Shown piece by piece: positions 57,650 to 64,000 of a stretch of 64,000 bases of DNA. The translations under genes were made by a program, and so were the position numbers. The notes under the pieces were generated by a model that had not been told where the DNA came from, ran no database searches, and saw nothing but the letters and a program-made list of their open reading frames with translations. Within the stretch, counting starts at the first letter, position 1. Each line of letters begins with the position of its first letter. This DNA comes from Batkoa obscura (taxonomy: Eukaryota; Entomophthoromycota; Entomophthoromycetes; Entomophthorales; Batkoaceae): NCBI GenBank assembly GCA_030770535.1, contig JASVEC010000002.1:1922001-1986000 (forward strand), in the 5' to 3' direction.

Positions 57650-57862
57650 ACTTTTGTCCAATTTAGATTTTTAATAAAATTGCAAATTAATTACCAAGCA
57701 CTACAAAAGTATACTTTGCTTAATTTAAAATAACTTTATTTAAGCGTTTTTTATATAGTATTTATTTAATATTTTTTGAAAATTAGCACTATATAGTAAA
57801 TGAACAAAAAAAGTGAAATAGGAACTTTTATTCTTGATTTAACCGAGTTTTTAAACTTACCC
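57650..57862 (+). repeat. Dispersed repeat, family 2, copy 2 (partner 48690-48905)
   Basis: TTCACTTTTGTCCAATTTAG at the left, CACTACAAAAGTATACTTTGC, TTTAAGCGTTTTTTAT, TATATAGTAAATGAACAAAAAAAGTGAAATAGG, GAGTTTTTAAACTTA at the right. Same orientation as copy 1; roughly three quarters identical by eye. Confidence 0.65.
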
Positions 57863-57956
57863 GTAACATATATGGCACACACAAATTTATTATAAAAAAT
57901 TGTGAAGTATAGACAGAAGATATGAGATATTAAATGTGATAAACAAATAATCTATT

Positions 57957-57988
57957 ATAAAAACAAAAACAAAAACAAAAACAAAAAC
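57957..57988. repeat. AAAAAC hexanucleotide microsatellite
   Basis: Four to five copies of ACAAAA in a row. Confidence 0.8.
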
Positions 57989-58879
57989 TCATTAGATTAT
58001 CAATTGCTACTTTTAATGATGTGCTTTTAACTATATTAATAAGAAAGCATGTTATTACTATACTTTATCAGTTATTTCAAACAAAGTTTAATTAAAAATT
58101 GTTAAAAATAAGTGTGAAATTTTAAAGTCCAAAATTTAGGATAACTTTTATAAGTACATTTAATTATAAAATAAAATATTTTTCAATATAGAATATTATA
58201 AAATGATAATATAATGAACCCCAAATTAATAAATGACATTATAAAAATTGACTAAGTTTAAATATAATATTTTGTTCGATTTTAAATAGACTAAAATTGA
58301 GAATAGAGCTAACAATTCATCAATATTTATTTTTAGATACTTTTCAAACGACTTCAAAATCCGCTTTACCAATAATATTCAAATAGAATGGAAAACTGAT
58401 GCGAAAATAGAAGTTTGCATAAATAAAAGCTTTGGGGTGTATCCTAAAAGATGTGATATACTATTGTACTGTTATTAAGTGACAACAGAGTTTTCTAGTA
58501 TCATCTATTAAAATAGTTGTAAAAATTAAGGTATATATTATTATAAATAGTTTACTGTATTATTTTATTTGATAAACGTTAAATTAAGTACAAGTTGTCA
58601 ACTACAGATGATCGTGAAAGGAAGTTGATTAGACCAATTAAAGTTAAATATAGTAACGAAATTTGAATTATAATTCAATAGCTAAAAAGAAAGGAACAGA
58701 GACAATTATTGGATTAATTGACAAGGGTATGATTTAAAATAAGGAGAGAGTTAAAATTTCTTAAGTATAAAATCACCCATAAAATCACTTCTTTTTCAAA
58801 CTTTTGACTTTTATTTTAACAATTATTTCTTGATTCTAAAATCATTTCAATATTTAATTGAAATAGTTATATAACCAAA

Positions 58880-59842
58880 ATGCAATTAGAAGCCATACCA
58901 GTTGGGCTGAAAACCAATTTTTTTATTTTGGTCAAGAGGATATTGTTTGATAGTAAAGCGTTGAAAAATATATCAATATTTTTTCTTATCCGTCCTAAGC
59001 AATCCTCCTTTTATAAGATTATTAATTTTGTATTTAATTGTATGGTCTATGCTACGAACTTGGCATACCCTATATTTAGTTGTCTTAGTATTGATTATGT
59101 TTATCGTAAGTATATAAAACATGGGGATTCAACAAAACTAAACAACAAGCCCAAGTCAATAAAATCAAATAACGAAACCAAATCAATTAAAAAGAAAGTA
59201 GATGATATCAATATTAGAATTCAATCTACTAACAAAGATATTGACAATAAAAAGAGTCATGATGAGTGCGGAGTTGATTCAAGATTTGTTCATTGGGTTA
59301 GAGCAAAGCCAGTTAAACCAGAATACCGTCCAAAAGGCAAATGGAGAAAATCTGATTTTAAAAGTAAATTTAATGATAAATTACGATGTACTATTTTGGA
59401 TAAAGGAGATTTATGTAAATATATCTTATTGTTATTATTCAATAATTAATGTATTTTTTTAGTATTAGAAAAGTATTTAAAAAAGTTAGACATACCTGTG
59501 TTACTTCCTATGTATAAAATAACTTATTGTAATACCACATCAAAAAAAGATAGTAATTGATTCTATATTTTTTCAATTAATATACTAAATATTTTAGTTC
59601 CTAAAGATCTCAATGACACACTAAATAAAATCATCGATAAAATAGTAGGCGAAGGAGGTAGAAGGAGAAGTCCAACTAATAAAAAATTAGTTGACCAACT
59701 TATAGATAATGCAGTAGGTATATCGCATATTGAACCCGAGCTATTATTAAAAGGTAGAATACCGCCTACCTCTCCTATTTCATTTAAAAAATCAACACTT
59801 CGTTTAATCCCTCATCTTAAAAAATATGGCTTGTATTATTAA
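58880..59842 (+). CDS. Unrecognised 281-residue protein
   Basis: Three exons: 58880-59414, 59463-59528 and 59598-59842. The sum of 846 nt is divisible by three and both introns have GT...AG ends, which supports a real gene. The protein starts MQLEAIPVGLKTNFFILVKR. A hydrophobic stretch at residues about 47-73 (IINFVFNCMVYATNLAYPIF) could be one membrane segment. A Lys/Ser/Asn-rich region follows (KPKSIKSNNETKSIKKK). Then a basic block, SRFVHWVRAKPVKPEYRPKG, and a C-terminal helical part ending LRLIPHLKKYGLYY. No family recognised. The middle 'VHWVRAKPVKPEYRPKGKW' is so distinctive that it should find relatives if any exist. Confidence 0.65.
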
Positions 59843-61428
59843 ATTATTAATTTCCTCCTAATATCATTTTCTCTTCAAAAACAAGAGACAGTTGTAAGGT
59901 TGGTGCTAAAGTGGCATCTTTTTCCTTAAAATCCCTAATAAATTATTACTTATATTTAATTGCCTTGTTTGTTATTGATACTTTTATAAAATTTAGGGAT
60001 GTAAAGCATACAGGTGTTTCATTTCTAGAAGAAGTTTAAGGCTAAGAGGTTTAACCAAAACGTCATTAATTTTTTAATCTTTAGATCCTTTTTAACTATA
60101 CAATTATGGTTATTTATCTTTAATTTTACTTAATAAGATTCAGAAGCTCCTTTATATATTGATCAGTTGATATTGCGGGAAAATTATGCTACATTGTTTT
60201 AAATAGATACCTGAAATACTATTGAAGTTAAATATGTAATTTTTTGATATTTTCGGCAACTATTTGTTTGCTCCACTTTTTTAAAGCTTGATCTAATAAG
60301 CTTCAGAGAAAATTATGTCATTTTCTTTTAAATGAACAATTAGCTGTTACCACTTATTTGAGCTTAAATCACTGTGAAAAAAACATATTTGGGAAATATT
60401 TTTTCAAAAATCTTAATCAGTTTTAAGTTGCTTAAAAGTTGAAAAATTATAGTTAAATTCTCAAACAAAAGACTGCTTAATTGAAAATTTCTTTATAATT
60501 ATAGTTAAAAGTTAAAATCTATAATATTCTAATATTCTATTACATTTTTTCTACTAAAAATAGAAATATACTTATCCAGTATATAAGATAACAGTTACAC
60601 CACTTCATTACTAACTGCTCCTTGAGATGGATAAATATTTTGGTTTTTACCATTATAAATATCAAGTAATAAACGAGTTCAAAAATACGGTTTATAGTTA
60701 TATACGAGAATTTATAAAATGAATAGACTTACCTGCATTTACTAAATATATTTTATATAATCCATTACCTAATTCATTAATGCTTTAAGTTCTAGCACTT
60801 ATTAAATAGTAATTGATAAGAAGCTATATTGATACCAGGTAAAAAAGGTATATTAGCTTTATTAACTCTTGTATAAGTAAAACATTAAAGTGAATATAAC
60901 AATTTATTTAGCATTGAGGGTAAACAAAGATTTCAATTAAACAAATGATACTTAACATGATCTAAAAGGTGGGAAGAAAAAAATCACTTCTGAAATCAAG
61001 GGGGAAGAAAGGGCATTTAATGCTCAAAATTTTTATAATTAAAGGATGATTTGTTATAAATAGCAATAGTTGGTACAGTAGTGTTGTTTAATAAATATCC
61101 TAAGTTCTCACTATCCTTGATTTTTCAATATCTCAACCCTTTTTTATATTATAACCACTTTTGTTACTTTTATTGAGAGGTCACCAATAAAAAATGTAGT
61201 TAATCAACACTTTTAGTTACAACAAATTTAATTGGTTAAGTTCCTTGGAAACTTCCTATCAAGTCTAATCTTAAAAGCGTTAAAATAAAGGAAGGCTTGT
61301 TATTATTGTCATTGTGATAATAGAAGAATAAACTTGAAATTAGCTACCAAACTTTTGCTTAAAAAGCTGAGATTGCATTTATAAATAGACTAAAAGTTAA
61401 TTTTGTTTTTATTTTTTATTTAAAAAAT
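59843..61428. other. Intergenic region with possible coding remnants
   Basis: 1.6 kb. AT-rich, no intact gene. See the low-confidence remnant at 60600-61320. Confidence 0.4.
60600..61320 (-). pseudogene. Possible decayed gene on the minus strand
   Basis: Short protein-like stretches appear in changing frames on the minus strand: NNNKPSFILTLLRLDLIGSF, SENLGYLLNNTTVPTIAIYN, TYTRVNKANIPFLPG, then ELGNGLYKIYLVNAG before an intron-like GTAAGTCT. Stops and frame changes separate them. The middle piece vaguely recalls a PA (protease-associated) segment. I cannot name the gene; chance is possible. Confidence 0.2.
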
Positions 61429-62289
61429 ATGGCAATAGAATTGAAATCAAATTCCCAGACTATAAAGCCCTCAGCTAAGCCTGAGAATAATGGCAACTTC
61501 CTATTGATGACTTTGATCAGTGCCATCGTCTTCTTCCCAGCTTTAGCAATTGGTGTTTGCCAGATTATCAAACAAATATTATTTCCAATAGCCAAACCAA
61601 AAGTTGAAGAGAAAACCGAAAAAGTTAAAGAAAAGCCTAGAGATTGCGATATTGAAAAGTTACTTAGGCTTAAAAAGATCCATGATCATAAATTGAAAAT
61701 GAGGAAGTTAAGAGATAAAGAAAACAATAAAGTATTGAAAAAGTTTAATCCGTTAAGACCTAATTCCTTTATCAAAAGCAATAATGGGTTTGAAATACCC
61801 ATATTCCCTGTTTATGAAAAGAGACCAATCTGTCATCAAGTTGCAAGCCTCCAACACTTGATCCATGCTCCACATCCATTGGACCATTTTCTTCAAACTT
61901 ATGATTTTGAAGCTAGCAACATCCATGATAAGAAATGTAAAGAATTTATACTTACTTATACTGAGGCTTTGTATGCCTTATTAAAAGGTTTATCCAACTA
62001 TGAGTTATTCCAAGAGTATAAAATTGCTTTATGTAGAAATTATCCAAAGGTACCAGCTTGTCTTTTGACTGCTGGTTTAGATCACATATCTTCAAGAAAT
62101 GAAATGCTTCCCAGTCATCGTAACACTGTGATCTTTCAAATGTTAGTTGAAGCAAATGCAATTGCTCAATGTGACCCCTGTTCAATTGTAACTTGTTTAG
62201 AATCCCCCTTTGGTATGCAAGCAAACTTTTACAACCGTTGCATGCATCTCAAAAGTGTGTATAGAGAATTGAAACATTATTATGTTTAA
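61429..62289 (+). CDS. Unrecognised 286-residue single-pass membrane protein
   Basis: Single exon. Residues about 24-50 (FLLMTLISAIVFFPALAIGV) form one clear membrane segment near the N-terminus, preceded by a short polar tail. A highly charged, probably coiled-coil stretch follows (VEEKTEKVKEKPRDCDIEKL, then LKMRKLRDKENN). The C-terminal 150 residues look globular and carry eight or nine Cys (RPICHQVASLQHL, HDKKCKEFIL, ALCRNYPKVPACLL, QCDPCSIVTCLE, YNRCMHLKSV). No family recognised. Cysteine pairs such as CDPCSIVTC could be disulphides or metal ligands. It lies alone between wide spacers. Confidence 0.65.
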   Translation: MAIELKSNSQTIKPSAKPENNGNFLLMTLISAIVFFPALAIGVCQIIKQILFPIAKPKVEEKTEKVKEKPRDCDIEKLLRLKKIHDHKLKMRKLRDKENNKVLKKFNPLRPNSFIKSNNGFEIPIFPVYEKRPICHQVASLQHLIHAPHPLDHFLQTYDFEASNIHDKKCKEFILTYTEALYALLKGLSNYELFQEYKIALCRNYPKVPACLLTAGLDHISSRNEMLPSHRNTVIFQMLVEANAIAQCDPCSIVTCLESPFGMQANFYNRCMHLKSVYRELKHYYV

Positions 62290-62998
62290 ATTAAGTGGCG
62301 CTTATATATAGTCGTTACATTGTATTTTATATTTTTATAGCTTGAAGCTAGCTTTTACATATCCAGTTTGGTAATAACTAATTTTAGCTCAATAAATTTT
62401 TTTGATCTTAATTTCTCCGTTTTTTGTAATTTGAAGGTTGTATTATCCCATAGAAATTAGCTTTGGCATTTGATTGGCTGCTATAAAGCGTGACTTGATT
62501 ACCAAATAATAAGTATAGATTATCTCTGTTTTAGAAATGATGAGCAAATTGTGATTTTAAAAACACCTTGTTTGAATAAATTGTAATGTTAAAAATTATT
62601 TTATAATTATGATACACAATGATTTTTAATAATGTTAATGGAATAATGATTTATTGTAAATGAATTAAAATATTAGTCATTACGATTTTTAAATTATACA
62701 TTAGTGAAATTGAAATTATTAATTCTCATATTTTACTTTTAAAAAGAGTGATTTAATTATTTTCTAGGAATATTTAGTATCTATGTTGCTATTTAGGCTA
62801 TATTATCATTGTTTATATTAGAACTTTAAATTAGTTTAGTTTATTTACTTTGCTTTCAAATTAATTGTTTAATACCTTATTTTATAAAATCGTTTTTAAT
62901 ATTACTGGAAAAATATTCATTTAAAATAATCGACTCCTAAAAAACAAGAAAATAGATATTTAATATTAAAATACTTTTATAATATCAATAGACAAAAA
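62290..62998. other. Convergent intergenic region
   Basis: 0.7 kb of AT-rich DNA between the convergent unrecognised gene and the branching enzyme. Nothing recognised. Confidence 0.45.
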
Positions 62999-64000
62999 TT
63001 AAGCAGATAAGGGATTGGGATGGAACTTCTCAAAAGCAAGTTTGCTTTTAGCAGATTCATCAACTTTAGCTAAAATCAAAGCAGTACGAGTAGGGAGGTA
63101 AGCTTGGAGATAATGATCTCTACCATGCCATGGTTCAGGGGTGGTAAAGAAGACAGAAGTATCATGTTGAATACGACCAAACCCACCAAAGTCTTTAGAA
63201 TCAGAATCCAAAAGGATTTGATATTTACCTGGATTATGGACTCCAACTCGATAATCAGTAAAGGATTTACTGTCATGGAAATTAAATATAAATAATAGAT
63301 TTGCTCTTTCAAATACAATCACACGATCGTCTTGATGCTTTAAGGATACATAGCCTTGAGGGGAAGATAGCCAACCATACTCTTTTTCAGTATTATTCAT
63401 AGCTGAATCAAAGGCATAGAGATATTTATAACGAAGTAATTGATCATCTGCCAAGTTAAACTGACGACGTGCATAATGGAAAGTTGAACCATTACCTTCT
63501 CTTGGGAAATCTAACCATTCTGGATGTCCAAACTCATTACCTTCAAAATTTAAATAACCTTCACCGCCTAATCCATGAGTAAGTAAACGAATCATTTTAT
63601 GGAGCGCTAAACCACGCTCAATAGTAGGAGTTAAAGCAGTAAGATCTGACATATTGGTATACATCTCTGCATCCATTAACCAAAAGGCAATAGTTTTATC
63701 TCCGACCAAGGCTTGATCATGAGACTCACAATAAGCAATTGTTTTTTCCAAATGACGACGATTTGTCAAAGTATGTACAATGTGACCAAAATCCCATTGA
63801 TCATCTTTAAGCTCTTTGAGGTATTTGATCCACATATCTGGAACAGCCATTCCAAGTCTGTAATCAAAGCCAACACCACCTTCAGAAGTTGGACGACAAA
63901 GACCTGGCATACCACTTACATCTTCAGCAATGGTAATGCAAGTTGGATATAGCTCATGTAAAATCTTGTTGGCCAACATAAGGTAAGTAACAGCCTCTTC
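62999..64000 (-). CDS. GLC3: 1,4-alpha-glucan branching enzyme (glycogen branching), 3' part; 5' part beyond window
   Basis: Uninterrupted minus-strand frame running off the right edge; the in-frame codons before [10 protein letters not shown] read EEAVTYL, so that Met is internal. Conserved blocks of GH13 branching enzymes: [16 protein letters not shown] (with the catalytic Glu), [40 protein letters not shown] (catalytic-domain SHD), [35 protein letters not shown] and [19 protein letters not shown]. The C-terminal beta domain follows ([32 protein letters not shown]). It ends HPNPLSA. The enzyme makes alpha-1,6 branches in glycogen in the cytosol. No intron in the visible part. Confidence 0.95.
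   Translation of the reverse strand, partial: EEAVTYLMLANKILHELYPTCITIAEDVSGMPGLCRPTSEGGVGFDYRLGMAVPDMWIKYLKELKDDQWDFGHIVHTLTNRRHLEKTIAYCESHDQALVGDKTIAFWLMDAEMYTNMSDLTALTPTIERGLALHKMIRLLTHGLGGEGYLNFEGNEFGHPEWLDFPREGNGSTFHYARRQFNLADDQLLRYKYLYAFDSAMNNTEKEYGWLSSPQGYVSLKHQDDRVIVFERANLLFIFNFHDSKSFTDYRVGVHNPGKYQILLDSDSKDFGGFGRIQHDTSVFFTTPEPWHGRDHYLQAYLPTRTALILAKVDESAKSKLAFEKFHPNPLSA

Larger units (their letters stand above)
57017..58879. other. Intergenic region with dispersed repeat and microsatellite
   Basis: 1.9 kb. Contains repeat family 2 copy 2 and an AAAAAC microsatellite. No credible gene. Confidence 0.5.

Overview
The window is nuclear DNA of an AT-rich eukaryote, most likely an early-diverging fungus. 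Conidiobolus-like Entomophthoromycotina is my best guess, but no species can be fixed from the sequence. Introns are very short (about 45-65 nt, GT...AG, with CTAAC/CTAAT/TACTAAC-like branch sites). Genes are compact and lie on both strands. The set includes fungal-type secreted proteins and spliceosomal, GPI-anchor, glycogen and polyamine housekeeping genes. A leucine-catabolism enzyme and a peroxisomal-type Nudix protein (C-terminal SHL) argue for an aerobic organism.

Layout. 1-8 kb: CWF19L1/Drn1-like gene (cut by the left edge), a U2 snRNA gene with its own TATA box, NCS1, and a BRE1 ubiquitin ligase. 8-21 kb: an accessory region with an F-box/LRR gene, a 0.9 kb fold-back element, a secreted double-psi-beta-barrel (DPBB) protein, a secreted GMC oxidoreductase and a secreted Cys-rich protein. 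21-29 kb: TRM82 (WDR4) convergent with PIG-U, two tandem genes sharing an unrecognised domain, and ornithine decarboxylase antizyme with a +1 frameshift site (GUU UGA C). 30-35 kb: accessory DNA again, with a second DPBB gene, an inverted copy of the 3' part of the F-box gene, and a decayed gene. 35.6-38.6 kb: PRP28. 39-52 kb: a second copy of the decayed gene, then two almost identical secreted S41-type proteases in inverted orientation around a Vip1-like RRM gene and an AUH-type enoyl-CoA hydratase. 52-57 kb: UNC-45/She4 and an NPY1/NUDT12 NADH pyrophosphatase. 58-64 kb: two unrecognised genes, then the 3' part of glycogen branching enzyme, cut by the right edge.

Two features tie the accessory parts together. 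One is a family of about 14 short (about 95-108 bp) inverted-repeat elements (MITE-like) with perfect 4-bp A/T-only target duplications; all lie between genes. The other is a set of inverted duplications: F-box 3' end plus DPBB gene (nested and symmetrical), the S41 pair, and the decayed-gene pair. They look like segmental inverted duplication followed by patchy gene conversion. The programmed frameshift, the MITE family with intron-like signals, and the triple occurrence of an unnamed domain are the observations most worth following.
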